A DNA stretch of 64,000 nucleotides from Alphaproteobacteria bacterium (GCA_024743195.1 JANSXE010000003.1:186001-250000), one strand, 5' to 3'; positions 19,193 to 27,782 are shown, counted from the stretch's first letter. Numbers and translations: made by a program. The notes: generated from the sequence alone by a model not told the origin.

Positions 19193-20209
19193 ATGACCGC
19201 GGATCTGGTGACGCTCAGCCTGGAGGAGGGCTTCGATCTGGCGGTGGCGGCCTTTCTGGCCAACGGCTGCGACCGCCGGAACGCCGAGGCGGTCGCCCGC
19301 AACATGATGCGCGCCGAGGGCGACCGCTGCGCCTCGCACGGGCTGTTCCGACTGCCGGGCTATCTCGCGTCCCTGAAGAGCGGCAAGATCAACGGCGAGG
19401 CCGAGCCGAAAGTGATCGATCTGGCGCCGGGCGCGGTGAAGATCGACGGCGACGGCGGCATGGCGCCGGTGGCGCTGGAGGTCGGGCGCGACCCGCTGGC
19501 GGAGAAGGCGCAGACCAACGGGATCGCCGCGCTGGCGCTGACGCGTGTGCATCATTTCTCCGCACTCTGGGTCGAGGTCGAGACGCTGTGCGAGCGCGGT
19601 CTCGCCGGCTTCGCCTTCACCGCCTACAAGCCGGTGGTGACGCCGGGCGGCGGGACGCAGGCGCTCTACGGCACCAACCCGATGGCCTTCGGCTGGCCGC
19701 GGCCGGGCAAGGACCCGGTGATCTTCGATCAGGCCTCCTCGGCCAAGGCGCGGGGCGAGATCCAGATCGCCGCGCGCGACGGGCACGAGGTTCCCCCCGG
19801 GACCGGCATCGGCCCGGACGGCGAGGAGACCACGGATCCGAACGCCATCCTGAAGGGCGCGCAGCTTCCCTTCGGCGGCTACAAGGGCGCCAACATCGCG
19901 ATGATGGTCGAGCTTCTGGTGGCCGGCCTGATCGGCGAGTGGTTCAGCTTCGAGGCGGCCGAGGGCGACAAGGAGGACGGCGGTCCGCCGCGCGGCGGCG
20001 AGTTCATGATGGCGATCGACCCCGCGCGCTTCGGCGACGCCGACGGCTGGGCCGCCCATTGCGAAGCCTTTTTCGAGCGCTTCCAGGCGATTCCCGGCAC
20101 GCGTCTGCCGTCCGCCCGGCGCTACAAGAACCGCGGCGAGACGCCCGAGACCGGCGTCGTGATCCCCAAGGCGCTGTTCGACAAGATCACGGAGATGACC
20201 GCCGCGTAA
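19193..20209 (+). CDS. malate/L-lactate (Ldh2/DpkA-type) dehydrogenase family oxidoreductase
   Basis: A 338-residue NAD(P)-dependent oxidoreductase of the Ldh2 family. Conserved points are the SHGLFRLPGY block (near residue 48), LTRVHHFSALW (catalytic-type His near 120) and PFGGYKGANIAMMVELL near residue 225. The family includes malate, lactate and ureidoglycolate dehydrogenases and delta-1-piperideine/pyrroline-2-carboxylate reductase (DpkA). The last group, acting on cyclic imino acids, seems a good guess but is unproven. The gene lies 140 bases before the HisA-like gene on the same strand. Confidence 0.87.
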   Translation: MTADLVTLSLEEGFDLAVAAFLANGCDRRNAEAVARNMMRAEGDRCASHGLFRLPGYLASLKSGKINGEAEPKVIDLAPGAVKIDGDGGMAPVALEVGRDPLAEKAQTNGIAALALTRVHHFSALWVEVETLCERGLAGFAFTAYKPVVTPGGGTQALYGTNPMAFGWPRPGKDPVIFDQASSAKARGEIQIAARDGHEVPPGTGIGPDGEETTDPNAILKGAQLPFGGYKGANIAMMVELLVAGLIGEWFSFEAAEGDKEDGGPPRGGEFMMAIDPARFGDADGWAAHCEAFFERFQAIPGTRLPSARRYKNRGETPETGVVIPKALFDKITEMTAA

Positions 20210-20349
20210 TCGCGCATCGGGGGCGTATGTCGCAATCGCGCAGCCAGGGGTCGCGCCGGCGCGAGGGCGCGCCGGCCCTTGCTAGTATCAGCACGGACGA
20301 TCCCCGCCGTCAGAGCGGGACGTCAGGCGAGAGCGAGGGAGCCGCGCCC

Positions 20350-21093
20350 ATGCTGATCTATCCCGACATCGAGGTGAAGGACGGCCGTTGCGTGCTGTTG
20401 GCGCGCGGCAGTTTCGAGGATCCCAAGGCCTTCGAGATCGCGCCGCTGGAGGCCGCGAAAAAATTCGCCGCCGCCGGAGCGGAGCGTCTTCACGTCGTCG
20501 ATCTCGACGGGGTGGAGCAGGGCGGCCGGCACAACGCCGACCAGATCGTCGAGATCATCCGGGCCGTCGACATCCCGGTTCAGGTCGGCGGCGGCGTGCG
20601 CACCCTGGCCGGCGTCGACTGGTGGATCGAGAACGGGGCGGCGCGGGTCGTTCTCGGAACCGCGGCGGTCAAGGACCCGACGCTGGTGCGGGAGGCCTGC
20701 GCCCGCCATCCCGGAAAGATCGTCGTCTCGCTCGACGCGCGCGACGGCTATGTGATGATCGAGGGCTGGCGCGAGCAGACCAGCTTCACCGCCGGCGATA
20801 TGGCCCAGCGCCTCGCCGACAGCGGCGTCGCCGCCATCATCTTCACCGACATCGACGCGACCGAGGGGGAGCGCGAGGCGACCTTCGCGGAGACCAGCGC
20901 GCTCGGCTCGGAAATCTCGATCCCGCTGATCTCGTCGGGCTGCGTGCGCACGCTCGACGACGTCTCGGTGCTGAAGCACATCCCCGGCGTCCAGGGCTGC
21001 ATCATCGGCTGGGCCTTCTTCGAGCGTTGGATCTCGGTCAAGGACGCGCTCGCCGTCGCCCGCGAACCGGTGACGGAGGCGGAGTTCATCTGA
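20350..21093 (+). CDS. divergent HisA-like (beta/alpha)8 barrel protein
   Basis: A 247-residue protein aligning with phosphoribosylformimino-AICAR-P isomerase (HisA) over its length. It retains AERLHVVDLDG, QVGGGVRT (80-85, phosphate loop) and Asp129 in VVSLDARDGYV, one of the two catalytic aspartates. The other, Asp8 of ordinary HisA, is Glu8 here, with an Asp at position 6 (YPDIEVKDG). The second phosphate loop, normally ASGG, is SSGC (195-198), and the YTDI-type strand reads FTDIDATEGERE. So it may be a paralogue with another substrate. No other his genes are nearby. ATG 20350 fits the family start; the longer upstream frame does not. Confidence 0.75.
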   Translation: MLIYPDIEVKDGRCVLLARGSFEDPKAFEIAPLEAAKKFAAAGAERLHVVDLDGVEQGGRHNADQIVEIIRAVDIPVQVGGGVRTLAGVDWWIENGAARVVLGTAAVKDPTLVREACARHPGKIVVSLDARDGYVMIEGWREQTSFTAGDMAQRLADSGVAAIIFTDIDATEGEREATFAETSALGSEISIPLISSGCVRTLDDVSVLKHIPGVQGCIIGWAFFERWISVKDALAVAREPVTEAEFI

Positions 21094-21462
21094 GCGGGCG
21101 GCGCCCCGACACAAAGGGAGGTCGCGCGTCGCGCGTCGAAGGCCCGCCGCTGACGGGAACAAGGATCCTATCCCCGGCTTCTCCTGATTGCGACGCCGTC
21201 ACGGCAGTTCCGCCGGTGTGTTCTTCAGCTCCTTTATGATGGCGGTCGCAATGACGAGGAGCTTTCGTGTGACAACGGCGCGGGCGGGCCCCGCACGGGC
21301 TTGGCGCTTGCCGAGCCGGGATCCAGGAGCGCCTGGCGCCCGCGCGAGCGCGCCGCTCTGCCCTCCGGCTCGCCGCTGTCGCGTCGGCCGGGGTGACGCC
21401 GGGCGCATGCAGGCATCGGAGACACGCACGGGTTTCCGTAGAGCCGCCTGAGCCGACTTCGG
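21094..21462. repeat. convergent intergenic region with ~90-base dispersed repeat (copy F2)
   Basis: No gene is supported in these 369 bases between the HisA-like gene and the alanine-dehydrogenase-like gene, which converge. Bases 21314-21402 are a close copy of the repeat at 11588-11676, with the same CCGGGATCCAGGAGC left end and the same right end containing CTCGCCGCTGTCGCGTCG. The remainder contains a GCAATGACGAGG-type segment that resembles another alphaproteobacterial intergenic repeat, but I have only one copy. Confidence 0.6.
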
Positions 21463-22572
21463 TCAGCTCAGCGGAGGCGCGGCCAGCACGTCCTCCAGCG
21501 CCGCACGCGCGCGGCCCTGCACGCGGGCGGTCTCCTCGTGCACCAACGCGCCGCCGGCGCAGACGAGGCCGCGGGCGAGCCACGGGTCCTGCGCGCAGGC
21601 CGCCCGCCAGCCCTGCGCCAGGATCGGCCGGATATGCCGCATCAGCGCCGCGCCGTAGCCGGCGCTGGCGGCGACCGGCGCGGCGCCGGGGATGTTGTCG
21701 ACGCAGAAATGCCGCACGCCCTCGACCTCGTAGACCGGGTCGGCCCAGCTGGTCGGACGGCTGGTCTCGATCGCGCCGGCCTCGTCGCAGGCGATGTCGC
21801 AAATCACCGCGCCGGGGCGCAGCCCCATCAGCATCTCGCGCGTGATCAGATGATCGTCGCGATGCTTCGGCCAGAGGACGCAGTTCACGATCAGGTCGGC
21901 CTCGGCCAGATGCTCGGACAGCGCCTCGATCTCCGCGGTCCGGAAGAGCGGGGTCGGGTGGTCCTGCTCCGCCCGATAGCGCGCGCCCCACACCAGATCG
22001 AAGCCGACCGTCTCGCAGCCGAGCCCCAGCAGGGTGCGCAAGGCCCCGCGCCCGACATTGCCGAGCCCGAGCACCAGCGCCCGGATCGGCCGGCTTCCGA
22101 AATGGCCGAAGAAATGCCGGCCGGCGCCGCCATGCGGGGCGAGGCACAGACGGATTCCTTCGAAGGCCCCGATCTCGCCCGCCAGGGCGCAGTTTGGCGA
22201 GCCGAACCGGTGCGTGTCCTCGGCCGCGATCGCGGTCAGGCCGGCTTCCAGCAGCCGGTCCGTCTCCTCGCGGTTGGCGGCCGTGTGGAGGTTGGTCAGG
22301 ATCAGGTGATCGGGCCGCAGGAAGCCGTATTCGGCGGGCAGGATCTCCTTCACCTTGACGATGAAGTCGGCGCCGGCCCAGACCGCCGCGGCGTCTTCCA
22401 GAACCTGGGCGCCGGCGGCGGCGTAGTCTGCGTCCGCCGCGCCGCTCAATCGCCCCGCGCCCGCCTCGACCAGCACGGTCTGGCCGGTTTCGGTAAGCTC
22501 TCGAACGTGATCCGGCAGCAGCGCGACGCGCCCCTCCTGCGGCTTGATCTCCTTGGGCGCGCCGATCGTCAT
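21463..22572 (-). CDS. alanine dehydrogenase / transhydrogenase-family oxidoreductase
   Basis: A 369-residue protein of the AlaDH/PNT family. Counted from ATG 22572 it keeps Arg15, Lys75 and His96 (TNLHTAA) at the numbers used for alanine dehydrogenase, an Asp at 263 (CDEAG) where the second catalytic Asp falls, and the nucleotide loop GLGNVG (169-174). It departs from typical Ald in the middle (SPNCALAGEIGAFEG replaces the MSEVAGR-type block). A relative such as N5-carboxyethyl-ornithine synthase is therefore possible. Last gene of a four-gene operon, 13 bases after the GNAT gene. Confidence 0.75.
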   Translation of the reverse strand: MTIGAPKEIKPQEGRVALLPDHVRELTETGQTVLVEAGAGRLSGAADADYAAAGAQVLEDAAAVWAGADFIVKVKEILPAEYGFLRPDHLILTNLHTAANREETDRLLEAGLTAIAAEDTHRFGSPNCALAGEIGAFEGIRLCLAPHGGAGRHFFGHFGSRPIRALVLGLGNVGRGALRTLLGLGCETVGFDLVWGARYRAEQDHPTPLFRTAEIEALSEHLAEADLIVNCVLWPKHRDDHLITREMLMGLRPGAVICDIACDEAGAIETSRPTSWADPVYEVEGVRHFCVDNIPGAAPVAASAGYGAALMRHIRPILAQGWRAACAQDPWLARGLVCAGGALVHEETARVQGRARAALEDVLAAPPLS

Positions 22573-22585
22573 GCAGTCGGCTCCT

Positions 22586-23656
22586 TCAACGCGGATAGGG
22601 AGGAACGTCGCTCAACACCGTCGCATGCGGCGGCGTCAGGCCGCGGGCGCGCGGGTCGGGGACCGCGGAGGTGGTGCGGTCATAGACCTGGAAGCCGGCC
22701 TTCTGGTAGCCGGCGAGCGCCTTCGGATGGTCCAGCGTGCAGGTGTCGACGGTGAGCCGCTTCGGGCGCGGCTCGCGCTCCCAGGCGCGGCGGATCGCCC
22801 AGTCCAACAGATAGGGGCCGAAGCCGCGGCCGATGCACCATTGCATCAGGCCGAGATAGGCGAGGTTCGCGACCTCCGGGCTCTTGCGAAAATCGAGCTC
22901 CGCGAAGCCAGCCGGCGCGCCCCCGAGGTGCAGCACGTAGATCTCGACCGCGTCGTCATGGACGATGTCGGCGAGTTGCGCGTCCGTCAACTCGCGGCGC
23001 ACCCACCAGAGCCAGGGATCGCCGATTGCGTGGTGGATGAAGCGGTAATAGTCGACCGGCGGCTCATGCAGCCGGGTCAGGCTCAGCGGCTTGTCGCTGC
23101 CGGGCTGGGGCAGGGGCGGTCGGCTCGGCGGCTCCGTCATCTCGAGCCAGGTGACGGTCACGTCGAGGGTGGGGACCTCGCCGTCGACGGCGTCGGGCGA
23201 ATCGTCCTCGGCGCTCAGGCTCTCGAGCTGCGGGGCCGGCGGTTCGATCAGCCATTTCGAGAACAGCCGCCGCGGCTCCCGGTGATAGCCGATCGAGCGG
23301 TAGAAGGCGTCCGCCGCGTCGTTCTCGCGCCGCACGATCGCCTCGACCTTGGGGCAGCCGAGGTCGCGCAGATGCGCCTCCGCCGCGCCGGCCAGCGCCC
23401 GGCCGACGCCGCTCCCGCGCTGCGCCGGGTGGCTCGCCAGATAGTAGAGCCAGCCGCGATGGCCGTCGAAGCCCGTCATGACCCCGCCGACCAGCGCGCC
23501 GTCCGCGTCCTCGGCGACGAGCAGGGTCGCCGTGTCGGTCCGCATCGCCAGGTCGATGTCGGCGTCCGGATCGTTCCAGGGACGCACGAGGCCCGCGGCC
23601 TCCCACAGCGCGATCAGGGCGGCGCGGTCCGCATTGCGGAACGGGCGGATCTGCAT
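22586..23656 (-). CDS. tandem GNAT acetyltransferase (YpeA-like domain fused to a second GNAT domain)
   Basis: A 356-residue protein with two acetyltransferase-like halves. Residues 1-145 follow E. coli YpeA closely (MQIRPFRNAD, RPWNDPDADID, GFDGHRGWLYYLASHP, then RGSGVGRAL as the acetyl-CoA loop). Residues ~190-356 look like a second GNAT fold (YVLHLGGAPAGFAELDF, IGRGFGPYLLDWAIRRAW, ALAGYQKAGF). The halves are joined by a Pro- and Asp-rich linker. ATG 23656 matches YpeA's start. It lies 16 bases after the sulfurtransferase stop, in the same operon. The substrate is unknown. Confidence 0.85.
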   Translation of the reverse strand: MQIRPFRNADRAALIALWEAAGLVRPWNDPDADIDLAMRTDTATLLVAEDADGALVGGVMTGFDGHRGWLYYLASHPAQRGSGVGRALAGAAEAHLRDLGCPKVEAIVRRENDAADAFYRSIGYHREPRRLFSKWLIEPPAPQLESLSAEDDSPDAVDGEVPTLDVTVTWLEMTEPPSRPPLPQPGSDKPLSLTRLHEPPVDYYRFIHHAIGDPWLWWVRRELTDAQLADIVHDDAVEIYVLHLGGAPAGFAELDFRKSPEVANLAYLGLMQWCIGRGFGPYLLDWAIRRAWEREPRPKRLTVDTCTLDHPKALAGYQKAGFQVYDRTTSAVPDPRARGLTPPHATVLSDVPPYPR

Positions 23657-23672
23657 GGGCTCTGTCCTCAAC

Positions 23673-24554
23673 TCACCGGAGGGGGCCGGTTTCGATCGGC
23701 GCGTCCGCGCGCGCCCCCCATTCGGACCAGCTTCCGTCATAGACGGCGGCCTCCCGCTCGCCCAAGAGGAAGAGCGCGAAGGCCAGCGCGCAGGCGGTGA
23801 CGCCCGAGCCGCAGCTCGTCACGATCCGGTCGCGGCCCAGATGCACGCCCGCCGCCTCGAACAGCGCCTGCAGCGTCTGGATCGGCTGCACGCGGCCGGT
23901 CTCCGAGTCGGTCAGGCTGTCATAGGGCAGGTTCAGCGAGCCGGGGATGCGGCCCGAGCGCAGCTCCGACCGCGGCTCCGGCGCGGTTCCTTCGAACCGC
24001 CCGCGGCTGCGCGCGTCCAGCACCGTCAGCGTCGGAGCCGGCCCGTGCGACAGATCGTCGAGGATGTCGCGATAGCGGCGCAGCAATTCGGGCCGCAGGC
24101 GGATGCTGGTCTCGCCGTCGGGCTCGGCCGAAGGCGGGGGCGGGCCGCTCTCCGTCGGGTAGCCGCAGGCCTTCCACTGCTTCAGCCCGCCGTCCAGGAT
24201 CGCGACCCGCGGCAGCCCGAAGAGCCGGAACATCCACCAGGCCCGCGCCGCGGAGAACAGCCCGTAGCTGTCGTAGCAGACGATGCGGCTCGCATCCGTC
24301 ACGCCCAGCGCGCGCACGGCCCGGCGGAAGGTCTCGCCGTCCGGGACCATGTGGGGCAGGGGATCGTCCGGGTTCTTGATCGCGTCGATGTCGAAGAAGC
24401 GGGCGCCGGGCAGGCGCTCGGCCTCGAACTCAGCGCGCGCGTCGCGGCCCGTCGTCGGCAGATGATAGGTCGCGTCCAGCACCACCAGATCCGGATCGCC
24501 GAGCGCGCCCTTCAGCCAGTCCGCGAAGACGAGGGGGAACAGATCGTCGGCCAT
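23673..24554 (-). CDS. sseA: 3-mercaptopyruvate sulfurtransferase
   Basis: A 293-residue two-domain rhodanese. The active-site loop is CGSGVTA with Cys248, the signature that separates mercaptopyruvate sulfurtransferases from thiosulfate sulfurtransferases. The inactive N-terminal rhodanese domain carries VVLDATYHLP and RIVCYDSYGLFSAAR. Moves sulfur from 3-mercaptopyruvate to thiols or cyanide in the cytoplasm. Second gene of a four-gene operon, 10 bases after AlaX. Confidence 0.92.
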   Translation of the reverse strand: MADDLFPLVFADWLKGALGDPDLVVLDATYHLPTTGRDARAEFEAERLPGARFFDIDAIKNPDDPLPHMVPDGETFRRAVRALGVTDASRIVCYDSYGLFSAARAWWMFRLFGLPRVAILDGGLKQWKACGYPTESGPPPPSAEPDGETSIRLRPELLRRYRDILDDLSHGPAPTLTVLDARSRGRFEGTAPEPRSELRSGRIPGSLNLPYDSLTDSETGRVQPIQTLQALFEAAGVHLGRDRIVTSCGSGVTACALAFALFLLGEREAAVYDGSWSEWGARADAPIETGPLR

Positions 24555-24564
24555 GGCGCGCCCC

Positions 24565-25284
24565 TCAGCCTTCCAGATGGATGTTGACCCGGCGGTTGCG
24601 CGCGCCCTTGTTTTCGATCTTGCCGACGCGCAGCCGGCCGATCTCGCCCGTGCGCGCGACGTGGGTGCCCCCGCAGGGCTGCAGGTCCACGTCTTCCCCC
24701 ACCTGCATCAGCCGCACCCGGCCCTTGCCGCGGGGCGGGGCCACCGACATGGTGCGCACCAGGTCGGGATTGGCGTCCAGTTCCGCGTCGTCGACCCAGC
24801 GCGCGCCCACTGGGTGGTCGGCGTCGACCAGGGCGTTCAACTGCTCGGTCAGCGCCTCCTTGTCGAGCGTGTGATCGCCCACATCGAAGTCGAGCCGGCT
24901 CTTCTCCGCGCCGACCTGCCCGCCGGTCACCCCGCAGGGCACCAGCGCGCACACCAGATGCATCGCCGTGTGCATGCGCATGTGCTTGTGGCGGGTGTCC
25001 CAGTCGATGGCGCAGGACACCGTCTCGCCGGGCGCGGGAAGATCCTGCCCCTCCTCCGGGACGTGCACGATGTCGCCGTCCGCGTAGAGGGTGGTCCCGA
25101 TCCGAACCTCGCGTCCGTCCGCCTTGGTCAGCACGCCGCGGTCGCCGGGCTGGCCGCCGCCGGTGGGGTAGAAGACGGTCCGGTCGAGGACGACCCCGCC
25201 GCGCTCATTGACCGCGACAACCGTGGCCTCGCAGGTCTTGAGATAGGAGTCCTCGCGGAACAGTTCCTCGGTGCGGTCGGTCAT
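24565..25284 (-). CDS. alaX: alanyl-tRNA editing protein (AlaX)
   Basis: A 239-residue stand-alone editing protein that removes Ser or Gly wrongly attached to tRNA-Ala. Zinc ligands are H105-x3-H109 (MHTAMH) and C204/H208 (CGGTH), the full set used by AlaX and by the AlaRS editing domain. The N-terminal part (FYPTGGGQPGDRG) is the glycine-rich motif of the longer AlaX-M form. First gene of the operon alaX-sseA-GNAT-alanine dehydrogenase; the neighbours suggest amino-acid or sulfur metabolism. Start ATG 25284. Confidence 0.93.
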   Translation of the reverse strand: MTDRTEELFREDSYLKTCEATVVAVNERGGVVLDRTVFYPTGGGQPGDRGVLTKADGREVRIGTTLYADGDIVHVPEEGQDLPAPGETVSCAIDWDTRHKHMRMHTAMHLVCALVPCGVTGGQVGAEKSRLDFDVGDHTLDKEALTEQLNALVDADHPVGARWVDDAELDANPDLVRTMSVAPPRGKGRVRLMQVGEDVDLQPCGGTHVARTGEIGRLRVGKIENKGARNRRVNIHLEG

Positions 25285-25741
25285 CGCGGTCCTCTCCCTC
25301 GCTGGACGATGCGGACAGGCGCCAGCTTAGGGGGCGGCGGCGGTTGGGGAAAGAGGGCCCGGCGCCTGGCCGCAGGGCGGCGGCCCCGGCCGCGCCCGAT
25401 CCGTCGAGACGCCGCCCGACGGCGGCTCCTCAGAGTGAGAAATTCCGGGGCCGTCGAGCGATTCCCCGGTCATCCCGGCCGCAGCGCAGCGGAGAGTCGG
25501 GATCCAGAGCGGTTCCCGCCAGCGGCGCCGGCCGCTCCTCCCGTCCCGGATCGGCCTGCCGGCCGTCCGGGAGGACGATGGAGAAAGAGCCGTCTGGGAC
25601 GACGACGGGCCGGGGACGGGCCGGGGACGGGCCGGGGACGGGACGGCGCAGCGCGCAGCTCTGACGCGCCGTCTCAAAGGCCGGGTTGACGCGCTTGGAG
25701 GCGTAGCGCCGGCCGCCGTGCGCCTGCTATGGGTATTGGAT
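25285..25741. repeat. divergent intergenic region with several short repeats
   Basis: No gene is supported in these 457 bases. They hold a REP-like copy (25401-25440, stem GCCGCC-CGAC-GGCGGC), a short reversed copy of the GGGATCC repeat (25466-25506: GTCATCCCGG then GAGAGTCGGGATCC) and 3.5 copies of an 11-base unit, ACGGGCCGGGG, at 25605-25642. A degraded reverse REP-like copy spans about 25655-25682. Promoters for alaX and the methyltransferase should lie here, but no boxes stand out. Confidence 0.65.
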
Positions 25742-26572
25742 ATGACCGTCGATCCAACCCTGCGCCGCCGGTACGGCGACGAGATTCGCGCGCTCGGTGC
25801 GCTGCACGGCGTCCCCGGCGCCGAGCGCGTGATCCGCGCCTTCGAAGCGGTCCCGCGCGAAGCCCATGTGGGCCCCGGCCCCTGGACCCTGACGTCGCCG
25901 CTGCACGGCATGGCGCGCTCGCGCACGCCGGACGCGGACCCGGCGCATCTCTATCACTGCGTCCTGATCGCGCTGGACCCGGCGCGCGGGATCAATATCG
26001 GGGAGCCCAGCCTCTGGGCCCGCCTGCTGAGCCGGGCCGGACCGCCATCGGGCGCGCGGGTCCTGCAGGTCGGGGCCGGCAGCAGCTATTTCACCGCCGT
26101 GCTCGCCGAATTGGTGGGACCGCGCGGGGCGGTCGTCGGCTATGAGACCGACCCCGCGCTCGCCGCGATGGCGGAAAGGGCGCTCGCCGAGCGGCCCAAC
26201 GTCCTCGTGCGCGCGGGCGACGCGACCAGGCCCGCGGCCTCGGACGGCCCGTTCGATTTCATCGTCGCCTTCGCCGGCGTCACCCATCCGGTCCGCGCCT
26301 GGGCCGAGGCGCTCGCGCCGGGCGGGACCTTGCTGCTGCCGGTGACCGGCGCGTCCTGGTGGGGCGCCTTCTGCCGCTTCACGGAGCGCGACGGCGCCTT
26401 CGACGTCGAAACGCTGGGCGGCTGCGGCTTCTATCCCTGCGCCGGCGCGCGCGACGCGGCCGTCGAGCGCCAAGTGGAGGCGCTGTTTCAGGACCCCTCC
26501 GGACGCGACGGGGCGCGCCTCAGCGGGCGTTGGACCGACGGACGGTTTCTCTATGAAGCGCCCGGTTCATAG
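25742..26572 (+). CDS. SAM-dependent methyltransferase related to protein-isoaspartate methyltransferase
   Basis: A 276-residue protein with a class I methyltransferase fold. Motif I is VLQVGAGSSYFTA (107-119), followed by VVGYETDPALAAMAE as motif II and PFDFIVAFAGVTHP. The N-terminal third (VIRAFEAVPREAHVGPGPW) resembles PCMT proteins, where the equivalent segment contacts substrate. A different pcm gene in the window (55545) has the standard layout, so this is probably a paralogue with another target. The frame allows GTG at 25718; ATG 25742 is preferred but not proven. Confidence 0.78.
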   Translation: MTVDPTLRRRYGDEIRALGALHGVPGAERVIRAFEAVPREAHVGPGPWTLTSPLHGMARSRTPDADPAHLYHCVLIALDPARGINIGEPSLWARLLSRAGPPSGARVLQVGAGSSYFTAVLAELVGPRGAVVGYETDPALAAMAERALAERPNVLVRAGDATRPAASDGPFDFIVAFAGVTHPVRAWAEALAPGGTLLLPVTGASWWGAFCRFTERDGAFDVETLGGCGFYPCAGARDAAVERQVEALFQDPSGRDGARLSGRWTDGRFLYEAPGS

Positions 26573-26597
26573 GGACGCACGGATCAGCCGCGCCAGA

Positions 26598-26710
26598 TCC
26601 TTCGGGACGCGGCCTCACAGCGGCTCCAGAGGACGAAAGGCGCCCCTCTGGTCTTGCGGAAAAAGCGCCGCACCCCAAGGAGGGCGCGTCAGCGCCCGCC
26701 TCGAACGGGG
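26598..26710. repeat. pair of inverted REP-like palindromic repeats (copies 5a and 5b)
   Basis: Copy 5a (26598-26640) is degenerate: CCTTCGGGAC then GGCCTCACAGCGGC. Copy 5b (26671-26710) is reversed and has the stem GGGCGC-GTCA-GCGCCC. It separates the converging ends of the methyltransferase and cysteine synthase genes. Confidence 0.68.
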
Positions 26711-26721
26711 ACGCCTCGCGC

Positions 26722-27723
26722 CTACAGCCAGTCCGGCGCCGGCAGGCCCTTCTCCTTCAGGAACGCCGGGTTGAAGAGCTTCGAGGCGTAGCGCTGTCCG
26801 CCGTCGCACAGGATGGTGACGATGGTGTGGCCGGGGCCCATCTCCTTGGCGAGGCGGATGGCGCTCGCGACGTTGATCCCGCTGGAGCCGCCGAGGCACA
26901 GCCCCTCCTCCTTCAACAGGTTGAAGGTGATGGGGAGCGCTTCGGAATCCGTGATCTTGTAGGCGTCGTCGATCGGCGCGCCGTCGATGTTGCCGGTGAT
27001 CCGGCCCTGGCCGATGCCTTCGGTGATCGAGCCGCCGTCCTCCGCCTTCAACTCCCCGGTCTTGATCCAGTTGTACATCGCCGCGCCCCACGGGTCGGCG
27101 GCGACGATGCGGACGTCCGGGTTCTTGTCCTTGAGGTAGAGCCCGACGCCGGCCAGGGTGCCGCCCGTCCCCATGGCGCAGGTGAAGGCGTCGACCGCGC
27201 CCTCGGTGTCGGCCCAAATCTCCGGACCGGTGGAGCGCACATGCCCCTCGCGGTTGGAGAGATTGTCCCACTGGTCGGCGTAAAGCGCGCCGTGCGGCTC
27301 GCTTTTCGCGCGCGCCTCGGCGGTGCGCCGGGCGACATGGACGTAATTCTCCGGGTTCTTGTAGGGGACGGCCGGCACCTCCATCAACTCGGCGCCGCAG
27401 AGCCGGAGCATGTCCTTCTTCTCCTGGCTCTGGGTCTCCGGAATGACGATCAGCGTGCGGTAGCCGCGCGCATTCCCGACCAGCGCCAGCCCGATCCCGG
27501 TGTTGCCGGCGGTGCCCTCGACGATCAGCCCGCCCGGTTCGAGATCGCCGCGCGCTTCGGCGTCGAGGATGATGTATTTCGCCGCCCGGTCCTTCACCGA
27601 GCCGCCGGGGTTCAGGAACTCCGCCTTGCCGAGGATGGTGCAGCCGGTCTCTTCCGAGGCGCGCTTGAGCTTGATCAGGGGCGTATTGCCGACTGCGTCG
27701 ACGAAGCCGTCGCGGATGGTCAT
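26722..27723 (-). CDS. cysK: cysteine synthase A (O-acetylserine sulfhydrylase family)
   Basis: A 333-residue PLP enzyme making cysteine from O-acetylserine and sulfide. PLP Lys44 lies in NPGGSVKDRAAKY; the substrate loop is EGTAGNTG, and MGTGGTLAG binds the cofactor phosphate. The insert around YKNPENYVHVARRTAEA and the C-terminal FNPAFLKEKGLP resemble a CysK branch common in alphaproteobacteria. ATG 27723 has GGAG nine bases upstream; a longer frame to 27798 exists. It sits 59 bases downstream of the Nudix gene and is probably co-transcribed. Confidence 0.9.
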   Translation of the reverse strand: MTIRDGFVDAVGNTPLIKLKRASEETGCTILGKAEFLNPGGSVKDRAAKYIILDAEARGDLEPGGLIVEGTAGNTGIGLALVGNARGYRTLIVIPETQSQEKKDMLRLCGAELMEVPAVPYKNPENYVHVARRTAEARAKSEPHGALYADQWDNLSNREGHVRSTGPEIWADTEGAVDAFTCAMGTGGTLAGVGLYLKDKNPDVRIVAADPWGAAMYNWIKTGELKAEDGGSITEGIGQGRITGNIDGAPIDDAYKITDSEALPITFNLLKEEGLCLGGSSGINVASAIRLAKEMGPGHTIVTILCDGGQRYASKLFNPAFLKEKGLPAPDWL

Positions 27724-27782
27724 GGGTCTATTCTCCGCCGGTTGGGTGTGCATCGCCGCTTCGCCCCGAAGCCGGTGCGTAT

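Noticed and set aside
25605-25642. 11-base tandem repeat as an origin or iteron array
   Set aside because: Only 3.5 GC-only copies, with no AT-rich unwinding stretch or replication gene near.
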